This document shows positions 34,817 to 43,419 of a DNA stretch of 64,000 bases, one piece after another. The notes beneath the pieces were generated by a model. The model made no database searches, was not told the origin of the DNA, and saw only the letters and a program-made list of their open reading frames with translations. The first letter of the stretch is position 1; each line of letters begins with the position of its first letter. The DNA comes from Sphingobacterium phlebotomi (GTDB lineage Bacteria; Bacteroidota; Bacteroidia; Sphingobacteriales; Sphingobacteriaceae). The stretch spans positions 104,880 to 168,879 of the forward strand of contig NZ_VTAV01000009.1 in assembly GCF_008180195.1 (NCBI RefSeq), written 5' to 3'. Position numbers and translations under genes: made by a program.

Positions 34817-35431
34817 ATGCACATAGCAATTGTAGGAAATATCGGAGCAGGCAAAACAACCTTAACAGAATTGATCGCGCGTCATCTTAATTTTGACGCG
34901 CAATTTGAAGCTGTGGAAGACAATCCCTATTTAGAGGATTTTTATAGTGACATGAAGCGATGGGCATTTAACCTGCAAATATTCTTTTTAAATAGTCGTT
35001 TTAGACATATCGTGGATTTACAGAGCCGCGGCATTAATATGGTTCAAGACCGGACAATTTACGAGGATGCTTATATTTTCGCCGAAAACTTATATGATAT
35101 GGGGCTTATGAGCGCACGCGACTTTGAGAACTATAGCAACATTTTCCAAAGTATTGTTCATTATATCAAAGCGCCTGACTTGTTGATTTATCTCCGTGCT
35201 TCTGTGCCAACACTAGTCAGCAATATTCAAAAAAGAGGACGCGATTACGAATCAGCTATCCGTTTAGATTACCTATCCAAACTCAATGAAAAATATGAAA
35301 AGTGGATAGGCAATTATAACGACGGCAAGCTATTGGTTTTAGACAAGGACAACCTCGACTTCGCTAATAAGCCTGAAGATTTAGGACATATTATCCAAAA
35401 AATCGAAGCCGAAATGTTCGGCCTCTTTTAG
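34817..35431 (+). CDS. Deoxynucleoside kinase (dNK family)
   Basis: Kinase of 204 residues in the dGK/dAK/dCK fold, phosphorylating deoxynucleosides for salvage. It has the P-loop GNIGAGKTTLTELIA at the N-terminus, the acidic pocket VEDNPYLEDFY, the DRTIYEDAYIFAEN (ERS-like) motif, and the lid segment LIYLRASVPTLVSNIQKRGRDYE split at Arg residues. Substrate base is undetermined. It is 6 bp downstream of trpS. Confidence 0.93.
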   Translation: MHIAIVGNIGAGKTTLTELIARHLNFDAQFEAVEDNPYLEDFYSDMKRWAFNLQIFFLNSRFRHIVDLQSRGINMVQDRTIYEDAYIFAENLYDMGLMSARDFENYSNIFQSIVHYIKAPDLLIYLRASVPTLVSNIQKRGRDYESAIRLDYLSKLNEKYEKWIGNYNDGKLLVLDKDNLDFANKPEDLGHIIQKIEAEMFGLF

Positions 35432-35442
35432 CACAATATACT

Positions 35443-36129
35443 TTACAATAACCCCTCATCGCGGAAGCTGAAATAAGAAGTATCCGTGAAGATTATATGG
35501 TCGTTCACCCTGATCTCCATTAGCTCCGCAGCTGCAGCTATTCTTTTCGTGATGATTTTATCTGCGTTGCTGGCGCGCAATGTGCCTGACGGGTGGTTAT
35601 GAATCAGAATAAGAGAGTTTGCCTGCACCTGTAATGCAAACCGTAAAATAACCCGGACATCCACGGGAGTTGCCTCATTGCCTCCGCGGCCGATTATTTT
35701 CTTATCTAATATTTTGCAACCCGTATTCAGATAAAGTACCCAAAACTCCTCATGTGACAAATCCTGTATATACGCTCTAAAATAATCATAGACTTTCTTA
35801 CTGCTGTTCAAGACCGGAACGATCTCAGGCGTCGTCTCTTTTCGTCGACGACCCAATTCCAAAGCGGCAATGATGCTTATGGCCTTTGCTTCACCGATCC
35901 CGCGATAGCGGCATAAGTCAGGTACTTCCAATCTGGAGATATTATTTAAATTATTTTGCGCATCGGATAATATCCGTCGGCATAGCTCTACGGCAGTCTC
36001 TTTTCTTGAACCGGAGCCGATAAGGATGGCCATCAGTTCTGCATCTGTCAAGGCTCTTCGACCTTGTTCCAATAGTTTTTCGCGTGGGCGATCAGCTTCT
36101 GACCATTCCCGAATGATTAGTTTTTCCAT
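35443..36129 (-). CDS. radC: RadC-family JAB-domain protein
   Basis: A 228-residue protein. The N-terminal helix-hairpin-helix (ALTDAELMAILIGSGSRKET, then CRYRGIGEAKAISIIAA) is followed by a JAB/MPN+ metalloprotease-like domain with the complete JAMM motif HNHPSG....S..D (LIHNHPSGTLRASNADK). Despite the name, a direct repair role for this family is not established. The ATG at 36129 (MEKLIIREW) is the standard start; 27 further upstream codons in frame lack family similarity. Confidence 0.94.
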   Translation of the reverse strand: MEKLIIREWSEADRPREKLLEQGRRALTDAELMAILIGSGSRKETAVELCRRILSDAQNNLNNISRLEVPDLCRYRGIGEAKAISIIAALELGRRRKETTPEIVPVLNSSKKVYDYFRAYIQDLSHEEFWVLYLNTGCKILDKKIIGRGGNEATPVDVRVILRFALQVQANSLILIHNHPSGTLRASNADKIITKRIAAAAELMEIRVNDHIIFTDTSYFSFRDEGLL

Positions 36130-36250
36130 GACAACAAGTATATAACGGCACTTTAAAGATACTATTTTTTTTAGTAAAAACAAACCTGCTAATACAAAAC
36201 GGATTAACAATTCTTAACCGATTCGCACCGTGCATTTCGTAGATAAACTT

Positions 36251-36258
36251 TATCTTTG
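36251..36258 (+). promoter_or_regulatory. Putative -7 box for the cyclophilin gene
   Basis: TATCTTTG matches TAnnTTTG and lies 24 bp before the ATG at 36283. It supports that start and argues against the ATG at 36256, which falls inside the box. Confidence 0.6.
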
Positions 36259-36282
36259 CAATTCTATATAAATATCAAAACA

Positions 36283-36741
36283 ATGAGTAAAGCGATTATC
36301 AAGACAGAAAAAGGCGATATGACCGTGCAATTTTACACGGAAGACGCTCCAAATACGGTAGCCAACTTTATTAAATTGGCAAAATCTGGTTACTACGACG
36401 GCCTAGCGTTCCATCGCGTCATTCCTGATTTTGTTATCCAGGGAGGATGCCCCAACACACGTGAGGGAGCAACCGGCATGCCGGGTACAGGAGGCCCGGG
36501 TTACAAAATCGACTGTGAATTAACCGGTGAGAACCAATATCATGATAGAGGCGTATTATCTATGGCACATGCTGGGAGAAATACGGGCGGTTCGCAATTT
36601 TTCATCTGCCACAGCCGTAACAATACAGCCCATTTAGATAGAAACCATACTTGCTTCGGCAAAGTTATCGAGAATGTAGATGTCGTGGATGATATCCGTC
36701 AAGGAGACCGCATCTTGGGAATTGAAGTTATTGAAGAGTAA
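36283..36741 (+). CDS. Cyclophilin-type peptidyl-prolyl cis-trans isomerase
   Basis: Soluble cyclophilin of 152 residues that speeds X-Pro isomerisation. It has no signal peptide, so it is cytoplasmic. Visible active-site elements are [13 protein letters not shown] (catalytic Arg), [26 protein letters not shown] and [13 protein letters not shown]. The start [12 protein letters not shown] at 36283 is chosen from the promoter position. A DUF5606 gene follows after 13 bp in the same direction. Confidence 0.95.
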   Translation: MSKAIIKTEKGDMTVQFYTEDAPNTVANFIKLAKSGYYDGLAFHRVIPDFVIQGGCPNTREGATGMPGTGGPGYKIDCELTGENQYHDRGVLSMAHAGRNTGGSQFFICHSRNNTAHLDRNHTCFGKVIENVDVVDDIRQGDRILGIEVIEE

Positions 36742-36754
36742 TACCTAAAAAGAC

Positions 36755-37159
36755 ATGAATTTAAGAGCTTTAGTATCAGTTACCGGAAAACCCGGCCTTT
36801 TTAAATTGATTGGACAGAGTAAAAGTGGATTTATATTGGAAACATTGGATGATAAAAAAATCAAATCCACGGTCAACCTATCCACTACTAAAATGGCTAC
36901 CCTAGAAGATATCACGATTTATGGGGAGGAGGACGAAATACGTTTAATTGATGTATTCGAAGCCATCAAAGAAAAAGATGGTGATACACCCGATATTAAA
37001 GATGGACGAGGTTTACGTGAATTTTTCCGCGAAGTAGCCCCAGGCCATGACGAATCAAGAGTATATGCTTCTGATATGAAAAAGATTATATCGTGGTATA
37101 ATATTATCAAGGAGTTACCTTTATTTGAGGAGGAAACACCAGAACCGATTCAACAGTAA
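36755..37159 (+). CDS. DUF5606 family protein
   Basis: A 134-residue cytosolic protein of a family found in Bacteroidota, of unknown function. Typical features are the N-terminal ALVSVTGKPGLFKLIGQSKS and ATLEDITIYGEEDEI, with a helical C-terminal half (GRGLREFFREVAPGHDESRV, DMKKIISWYNIIKE). The N-terminal 70 residues resemble a small beta barrel that could bind nucleic acid, which is only an impression. It is co-directional with the cyclophilin gene. Confidence 0.88.
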   Translation: MNLRALVSVTGKPGLFKLIGQSKSGFILETLDDKKIKSTVNLSTTKMATLEDITIYGEEDEIRLIDVFEAIKEKDGDTPDIKDGRGLREFFREVAPGHDESRVYASDMKKIISWYNIIKELPLFEEETPEPIQQ

Positions 37160-37197
37160 TATGAAATAGAGACGCAGTCCGTGTCTCTATTTCATAT
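37159..37197. terminator. 15-bp hairpin with gagacgc core between convergent genes
   Basis: atatgaaatagagac (37159-37173) pairs perfectly with gtctctatttcatat (37183-37197) around a 9-nt loop. It spans the full gap between the DUF5606 and radical SAM stops and would end both transcripts. The core tagagacgc...gtctcta matches the hairpin at 20154-20181. Confidence 0.75.
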
Positions 37198-38267
37198 CAA
37201 AACAACCGCAATTGTGCATCGCGATTCGGTCTTTCAAATAAATCAGTACGCAAAGCCGGATAAGCTTGTTGGCCCATATATTTTTTGACTGCTATCTTGA
37301 ATAGTTGGCGTATGCCCTCTGCTGTTTCGCCATCTCCACGAATCCTTCTTCCCCATTGGCTGTCATTGAGTTTACCTCCGTGGCAAGCTTCTATACCATG
37401 TATAATCTTTTCCGCTCCGTCCGGATAATTCTTATAAACCCAATCTCTAAAAATATTCGCTATCGCCCCGTTTAGGCGTACAATCGTATAACTGGCCCAC
37501 TTAGCTCCTACGTCAGCCGCGCGTTTTACCAATGCAGGCATCTCGTCGCTATTTATTCCTGGAACGATCGGAGCGATCATCAACGAAACAGGAATATTCT
37601 TCTCCGCCAGTTTCTCCATCAACTTTAGCCGCGCTCCCGCAGTCGCCGTTCGTGGTTCCATCTTCCTTCTCACTTCTTCCCGCAGGCTGTTGATTGTGAC
37701 GGATACGCTTACTAATCCTCGTTCAGCAAGAGCTGCTAATATATCTAGATCGCGGAGCATAAGCACATTCTTACTGATGATGGAAACAGGATGCTTGTAC
37801 GCTAAAAAGGTTGCTAGAAGCTGCCGCGTAATCCTTAATTTTCGTTCGATTGGCTGATAGCAGTCCGTATTTCCCGACATAAAGACGGGCTCTGGAACAT
37901 AGCTTTTCTTATCAAATGCCTTTTCCAACAATTCCACCGCATTATATTTCACCAAGATCTTTCGTTCAAAGTCCAATCCTGCGCTGTATCCCCAATACTC
38001 ATGCGAGTTACGGGCATAGCAATAAATACAGCCATGCTCACATCCTTGATAGGGATTTAACGATTGATAAAATCCTAAATCAGGGCTGTTTACTTTGGAA
38101 AGAATAGCTTTCGGATATGTTGCGATAATCTTCGTGGAATCAGATGATAAGAAAGGTTCATCCAATCCCTCTATATATTCCTGCACGTAGCTATGTCCAA
38201 AAAATTTATTGTTGGGATTTAGCTGTGCCCCCCTCCCTTTGAAATATTCTTCTTCCTTCAAATCCAT
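37197..38267 (-). CDS. PA0069-family radical SAM protein
   Basis: Radical SAM enzyme of 356 residues; the 4Fe-4S ligands are in GCEHGCIYCYARNSHEYWG (CxxxCxxC). This motif and the C-terminal SQWGRRIRGDGETAEGIRQL are typical of the PA0069/SplB-like group, whose reaction is not established. The ATG at 38267 is preferred; a TTG two codons upstream lies in a palindrome. The start codon directly abuts that 35-bp palindrome, which carries a TATTTTTG promoter-like box, so transcription may be nearly leaderless and operator-controlled. Confidence 0.92.
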   Translation of the reverse strand: MDLKEEEYFKGRGAQLNPNNKFFGHSYVQEYIEGLDEPFLSSDSTKIIATYPKAILSKVNSPDLGFYQSLNPYQGCEHGCIYCYARNSHEYWGYSAGLDFERKILVKYNAVELLEKAFDKKSYVPEPVFMSGNTDCYQPIERKLRITRQLLATFLAYKHPVSIISKNVLMLRDLDILAALAERGLVSVSVTINSLREEVRRKMEPRTATAGARLKLMEKLAEKNIPVSLMIAPIVPGINSDEMPALVKRAADVGAKWASYTIVRLNGAIANIFRDWVYKNYPDGAEKIIHGIEACHGGKLNDSQWGRRIRGDGETAEGIRQLFKIAVKKYMGQQAYPALRTDLFERPNRDAQLRLF

Positions 38268-38302
38268 AAACAAAAATACTAATAATATTAGTATTTTTGT
38301 TT
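38268..38302. promoter_or_regulatory. 35-bp palindrome abutting the radical SAM start codon
   Basis: aaacaaaaatactaat, a 3-nt spacer and attagtatttttgttt form a perfect 16-bp inverted repeat. The minus strand contains TATTTTTG (38271-38278), a match to TAnnTTTG, 4 bp from the ATG. It could be an operator/promoter for the radical SAM gene and also a terminator for cstA, which ends 37 bp away. Confidence 0.55.
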
Positions 38303-38338
38303 ATTTTTTTCGTTTGATACTTTCTCGCAATTGATCAC

Positions 38339-40180
38339 CTACCGTTCGACCAACTCCTTGACGGTATCACCATATCTATCCACCTTATTGGCTTCCATTT
38401 TGGTTAGACGATGCCATCTTTTAAATGTATTGATAAAGACAACCAGCATCAAAACCATGGCTAACAAGGCCAATGACGCCAATAGGTATTGTCCTTGTGG
38501 CAAATAGATATAGCGAACCTGTTCATAACCCGCCCAGAACGTGATGATGGCCATAAATACGCCCGGTATTGCAGCACAAAGCGCGTACTTTCCTCTGTTA
38601 ATACGGATCAGCATAGTCGTACAGACGATAAGCCCACAAGCCGCCAGCAACTGGTTACTTATACCGAATAACGGCCATATACTGCTTACGTTTCCCGTAT
38701 AAACCAAATATCCCCATGAAAATGTAAAGATCAAACTGCAGATAATAATACCTGGCATCCAGTTTTTGTCATTGAACTTAGGCATTACCGTACCCAACAT
38801 TTCCTGCAAAAAGAATCGTCCTACTCGCGTACCTGCATCTATTGCTGTTAAAATAAAAACAGCCTCAAACATGATAGCAAAATTGTACCAATACGCCATC
38901 ACATCGTCCATAAACGGTATTTTATTAAAAATATGCGCCATACCCACAGCCAATGAAACCGCTCCTCCCGTTCTCCCCTGCAAGTCCACTCCTATTTTCT
39001 CACTGAAATGTGCTAAGTCTACGGGTTGCAAATGCGGATGAGCAGCAATAAAGGATTCATACATTTCTTTTGGGGTGTTGATGGCAAAGTAATCTCCCGG
39101 AACTAATGTACAAGCCGCAATCAATGCCATTAATGCCACAAACCCCTCCACGAGCATGGCACCGTAACCTACGAAAAGAATTTCTTTCTCATTGGTCAAC
39201 ATTTTAGGTGTTGTTCCTGTCGCGATTACTGCATGAAAACCAGAAATTGCACCACAAGCAATCACAATAAAGATAAATGGTAAAACAGGCCCTCCGATTA
39301 CCGGTCCACCACCGTGGATAAACGATGTAATGGCTGGCATTTCGATGGTAGGTTGCACGAAAATAATTCCTATGGCCAGCATCAGAATGGTACCAATCTT
39401 TAAATAGGTTGATAAATAATCCCGAGGGACTAAGAGCAACCATACTGGAAGAACCGATGCTAAAAAACCATATACGGTAATAGCAATCGATATGGTTTCT
39501 ACCCGCCAATGAAACAGGTTACTAATAGCAGCAATCTGCATTAACTCGTGTCCGCCGATAATACTGGCAATCAATAATATCCCGCCAATAATACTCGCTA
39601 GCGTAACGCTATTTTTCCGATAGCGCATAATTAACCCCATGAGAACCGCAATCGGCATCGTGGCAATAACGGTGAATAAAGACCAAGAAGCTTCGTGCAT
39701 CGCACTGATGCAGGCCAACGATAACCCAGCCAAGGTCAGAATTAAAATAAACAGCACCGCAAAACCTGTTATTAAACCGGTACCTTTGCCAATTTCCTTA
39801 CCCGCTATCGTAGCCAAGCTTTCCCCTTTGTGTCTTACGGAAGCAAAAAGGACCACCATATCGTGTACTCCTCCCCCAAGCACACAGCCGATCAAAATCC
39901 ACAGCGTTCCGGGAAGATAGCCGAATTGGGCCGCTAACACAGGTCCTACTAACGGACCCGCTGCTGCAATAGCCGCAAAATGGTGTCCGAAAAGAACATT
40001 TTTGTTGGTAGCCACATAATCTTTGCCATCGGCAAATTCCACAGCCGGTGTGACATTCTCCGCATTAAGGCGTAACACTTTATTCGCCATAAAAATGCCG
40101 TAAAATCGATATGCGATTGCAAATAATAATAGTGCGACAAACACTAGGGTAAGGGCATTAACGCCGTTTAAATATTCCAT
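38339..40180 (-). CDS. cstA: Carbon starvation protein A (CstA/BtsT-type transporter)
   Basis: Polytopic inner-membrane transporter of 613 residues with about 14-16 hydrophobic helices. Family signatures: KDYVATNKNVLFGHHFAAIA near 53-72, GPVLAAQFGYLPGTLWILIG, GGVHDMVVLFASVRHKG, and GAISGFHAVIATGTTPK. E. coli homologues import pyruvate (BtsT, CstA) and, as reported earlier, peptides. It starts 17 bp after the second FAD oxidoreductase of the Sus-like locus, on the same strand, so it may be transcribed with that operon. No CsrA/Crp site was assessed. Confidence 0.94.
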   Translation of the reverse strand: MEYLNGVNALTLVFVALLLFAIAYRFYGIFMANKVLRLNAENVTPAVEFADGKDYVATNKNVLFGHHFAAIAAAGPLVGPVLAAQFGYLPGTLWILIGCVLGGGVHDMVVLFASVRHKGESLATIAGKEIGKGTGLITGFAVLFILILTLAGLSLACISAMHEASWSLFTVIATMPIAVLMGLIMRYRKNSVTLASIIGGILLIASIIGGHELMQIAAISNLFHWRVETISIAITVYGFLASVLPVWLLLVPRDYLSTYLKIGTILMLAIGIIFVQPTIEMPAITSFIHGGGPVIGGPVLPFIFIVIACGAISGFHAVIATGTTPKMLTNEKEILFVGYGAMLVEGFVALMALIAACTLVPGDYFAINTPKEMYESFIAAHPHLQPVDLAHFSEKIGVDLQGRTGGAVSLAVGMAHIFNKIPFMDDVMAYWYNFAIMFEAVFILTAIDAGTRVGRFFLQEMLGTVMPKFNDKNWMPGIIICSLIFTFSWGYLVYTGNVSSIWPLFGISNQLLAACGLIVCTTMLIRINRGKYALCAAIPGVFMAIITFWAGYEQVRYIYLPQGQYLLASLALLAMVLMLVVFINTFKRWHRLTKMEANKVDRYGDTVKELVER

Positions 40181-40197
40181 TTATGTTTATTAATTAG

Positions 40198-42195
40198 TTA
40201 TTCTACCGGTACTAATAAAATAGCATTCGCACGAACCGTACCATCAGATTTATTTGAAAATACTTTCACATACGGTTTTCCCTCAAAACGGAAATCAAAT
40301 GCTCCTATCTCCACCCAAGTACTCGTTGTCTGCCCTACAATTTCTACCTCTTTTAGATTCAATGACACTGGTTTTGTTTCCCGTCCGTCAAACACTTCCA
40401 TCTTAACCAGCTCCACATCTTCTGCCGTCCTGGGGTAATAATAATAAGCTTTATATTTTCCTGCAGATGCCTTTGTATCGAGGTTAAACTTAACAAATTC
40501 ATGATCAGTAGCCAAACTATTTTTTAAATAATGCTTTCCATAGCCCTTTAAGGGTATGATTTCCCATTCGCCAACCACCTCTACGCTTTCCTCATCCGCC
40601 ACCTGGACTAGGACATCCGGCTGCCGATGATCTGCTTTTGGATTTTCTTTTAAAATCTTTTTGATATCTGCCACATCCACATCCTGAATAGCTATGCCCT
40701 TATCTATTGCCAGACCTGCCGCCACAGCTGCCGATTGGGCAAGCACCATAAATACAGGTTCCATTCGGATGGAACCAAAGGCGATATGGGATGCAGAAAG
40801 GCAAACAGGTACTAAAAGATTATTTACCTCTGTTTTTTTCGGAACAATGGACTGATAGGAAATCGCAAATGGCGGGAACCCACCTACTTCAACGTTACCT
40901 TCATTTTTAACCATACCGTTAACGACCAATCTATCACAGTTATGCGAATCCATTGTATACGCAGCGTATCCGATATCATCTGTAACAACTTCCCTACCCT
41001 GGCAATGATGCTGTGTCATGACCACATCACTTACCATTCTCCTCGCTTCGCGGATATAGAGTTGGGGCGACCAATGGTTGTTTTCCGTATATTCATCCTT
41101 CGGATATCCCCATTCTTGCATTTCTTTTCGGATGAACTCGGGAACGACAGGGTCGTTTCCAACGAAATACAACAATCCCTTGGTATAATCCTCATGTTGC
41201 TTGATGATCTTTTTTCGTGTATGGTAATCCGCTTCGGGATAATCCCAATTGGCACCGATCATATCCGTCGACATACCATTACGGTTGTTGATATCCGTTT
41301 TGTTATTCGGCATCAAACTCCAGATAAAAACATCCCGGAGATCTTTCCAAGGCTGTATTTCCTTCTGTCTAACCAATAATTCATATCGCTTCGGATCATA
41401 ATTGTCCGGTTTCGTAATCGGTATCCGGTTGTCCGGGGCATTAGTTAACGCGATACGGTAATTATATGCCTGCACTTTTTTATCGCCCGTGCCATTCGAC
41501 TTTAGTACTTCGTCATGGATCCCCCACAAAAGGCCACTCGCTGCGTCACCTTTTACTTTATAGGGATCTACTCCGTCCGGAAACTGATGTCCTTTCATCA
41601 ATTGCACACCATTCAAGGTTTCGTTATACACACTGTTGTCCTCCCGTCCCACATGATAACTAACCCCAGCCATCGCCAACAGATCTCCCTCATACGTGCA
41701 ATCCATAAACATCTTGGCTTTCACTGTTAGTTTTGGGCTGTTTTGCTCGTCCAGATTAGACACTATGATTTCCTGGATATGGCGCCCGGCTTTCTTTACA
41801 TCCAACAATTGCTTATTGTATACCACATCAATATTCGCGTCTTTCATGTACTGCTCAAAAACAGACAAAGCAACTTTTGGTTCGAAAGTCCAATTCTCCA
41901 GATTTCCATAATAAACTCCCAGCTTACGATAAAAGTCCAAAGCTAAACCCGTGACTACGTATTTATTCCCGATATCTGTCATTCCCAAACCACCGGAGCT
42001 TAACCCACCTACCCTTCCACCCGGTTCGATAATAACGGCTGTCTTACCTGCCTTAATAGCCGTATACGCTGCCATAACACCCGCAGAAGAACCTCCATAG
42101 ATACAGAGGTCTACCTCGATTTTATCTCTTGCTTCCCCGAAAACAAACAGGGGAACAGCAAATAATAACAGTAGTAATGTCTTAAAATTTTTCAT
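40198..42195 (-). CDS. Sec-exported FAD-dependent oxidoreductase with C-terminal beta domain
   Basis: Periplasmic flavoprotein of 665 residues. Signal peptide MKNFKTLLLLLFAVPLFVFG without twin Arg. The FAD-binding Rossmann fold begins VDLCIYGGSSAGVMAAYTAI, followed by GGRVGGLSSGGLGMTDIG and CTYEGDLLAMAGVSYHVGRE, features of the FAD_oxidored (PF12831-like) family. Residues about 535-665 form an added beta-sandwich like golvesin C-terminal domains (WVEIGAFDFRFEGKPYVKV), perhaps sugar-binding. It is a paralogue of the oxidoreductase at 44787-46451 and starts 1 bp after the lipoprotein gene. The substrate is unknown; glycan or sugar oxidation is inferred from context. Confidence 0.88.
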   Translation of the reverse strand: MKNFKTLLLLLFAVPLFVFGEARDKIEVDLCIYGGSSAGVMAAYTAIKAGKTAVIIEPGGRVGGLSSGGLGMTDIGNKYVVTGLALDFYRKLGVYYGNLENWTFEPKVALSVFEQYMKDANIDVVYNKQLLDVKKAGRHIQEIIVSNLDEQNSPKLTVKAKMFMDCTYEGDLLAMAGVSYHVGREDNSVYNETLNGVQLMKGHQFPDGVDPYKVKGDAASGLLWGIHDEVLKSNGTGDKKVQAYNYRIALTNAPDNRIPITKPDNYDPKRYELLVRQKEIQPWKDLRDVFIWSLMPNNKTDINNRNGMSTDMIGANWDYPEADYHTRKKIIKQHEDYTKGLLYFVGNDPVVPEFIRKEMQEWGYPKDEYTENNHWSPQLYIREARRMVSDVVMTQHHCQGREVVTDDIGYAAYTMDSHNCDRLVVNGMVKNEGNVEVGGFPPFAISYQSIVPKKTEVNNLLVPVCLSASHIAFGSIRMEPVFMVLAQSAAVAAGLAIDKGIAIQDVDVADIKKILKENPKADHRQPDVLVQVADEESVEVVGEWEIIPLKGYGKHYLKNSLATDHEFVKFNLDTKASAGKYKAYYYYPRTAEDVELVKMEVFDGRETKPVSLNLKEVEIVGQTTSTWVEIGAFDFRFEGKPYVKVFSNKSDGTVRANAILLVPVE

Positions 42196-42196
42196 T

Positions 42197-43411
42197 TTAT
42201 TTCTGAACTTTGATATCTACGGTTAAGTAACCTGTATTGGCATTGGCAGACCTCGATTTCACAAATAACACACCATATTTTCCAGCTACCGTTTTAAACA
42301 CCATAACATTATTATTAGCCAAACCTCCAGAAGTTTCGCTCTCTATCACACTCGATTCAGTATATAAAGCTTCTATTTCGGCTGCCGAAACCAACAAATC
42401 AAATTCTTCACGTGTAAGTGTTATTTTTTTAATCAATGTCTCATTACGTACTGCCCAATTTTCCATGGCATCTTCTCCGATAGCCGCTGGGTTATAAATG
42501 ATATTAATCGTATTGGTAAATGTTGGGGAAGTAATATTAAATGCCGTAGTAGACCCACTAAAAAAAGCAATCAAATCTATACTAGCGGATTTTACCGCCG
42601 CTCCCGCTGTGACATATACTTCACCGGTAGTCGCATTAAAAAACGGTCCAGGACCGGCACTCCGTTGTGCACCGATGTTAACATCGTTAAAAGCATTGAA
42701 GTCTGCTTCCTGTGATCGCTCGACGAATAAATCATACGTCTGTCTATGGAGGTTGCCCAGTACATCCATGATCTCAATGGTAAACGTTAACGTTCTATCC
42801 GCATCCACTACCGTTGGGTGGTATTCAAAATGATAATCATCTTCTTTTGGATTATCAAATGCCTCCTTCGTTAGGGCTACTATCTCTACCTGATCTAAGA
42901 AGGTTTTAATATAACTAATATCATTTTCAGATACAACGGACATGATAAAGTCAACTGCTCCATCATCCATAACCTCGCTCGGCGCCTCTTCAGGAATCGT
43001 GACAGTTATATCGGCTGGTGCAGATTGCACATAAATGGTAAAATCTTTGTCCACCGATTTGCCCTCCGAATCCGATACTGTCAATAGGAATATTAGACTC
43101 TTGCCCACATCCTTTGCTGTTACGCTATACGTATATTGTAAACGAATCTCGTTGGCGGAAGCCGACACCGTCTGTAATTCGGCGTCATCGAGACGTAACA
43201 CCGCCTGTTGGATAGCGACATCAGCTTTCGAACTGATGGTGATATCAAACACAATTTCATCTTTAGATGTCACTGCATAAGGAAGTTCGACATTTTGCGC
43301 TACGTTTACCGAGAATCCATCCGGGTATTGCAGTGACTCATCATCTTTTGTACAGGCTCCCAGAACTAGTAACAAGATGAACATGTACATTTTTATTCGT
43401 GTTGCATTCAT
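42197..43411 (-). CDS. Surface lipoprotein with Ig-like domains, unknown function
   Basis: A 404-residue exported lipoprotein (MYMFILLLVLGACTKDD, Cys in the lipobox, then acidic residues as in surface-exposed Bacteroidota lipoproteins). Residues 30-230 look like two Ig/cadherin-like beta domains (VFDITISSKADVAIQQAVLR; LIFLLTVSDSEGKSVDKDF). The C-terminal half contains FNDVNIGAQRSAGPGPFFN and a last beta domain, resembling DUF4466-type proteins, which is not certain. In position it replaces a SusE/SusF-like glycan-binding protein. It sits 8 bp after the glycosidase gene and 1 bp before the FAD gene. Confidence 0.8.
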   Translation of the reverse strand: MNATRIKMYMFILLLVLGACTKDDESLQYPDGFSVNVAQNVELPYAVTSKDEIVFDITISSKADVAIQQAVLRLDDAELQTVSASANEIRLQYTYSVTAKDVGKSLIFLLTVSDSEGKSVDKDFTIYVQSAPADITVTIPEEAPSEVMDDGAVDFIMSVVSENDISYIKTFLDQVEIVALTKEAFDNPKEDDYHFEYHPTVVDADRTLTFTIEIMDVLGNLHRQTYDLFVERSQEADFNAFNDVNIGAQRSAGPGPFFNATTGEVYVTAGAAVKSASIDLIAFFSGSTTAFNITSPTFTNTINIIYNPAAIGEDAMENWAVRNETLIKKITLTREEFDLLVSAAEIEALYTESSVIESETSGGLANNNVMVFKTVAGKYGVLFVKSRSANANTGYLTVDIKVQK

Positions 43412-43419
43412 AATTTATT

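Noticed and set aside
40942..41379. 145-aa plus-strand frame in the FAD oxidoreductase gene
   Set aside because: Antisense shadow of conserved FAD_oxidored coding sequence; His/Ile-rich with no motif.
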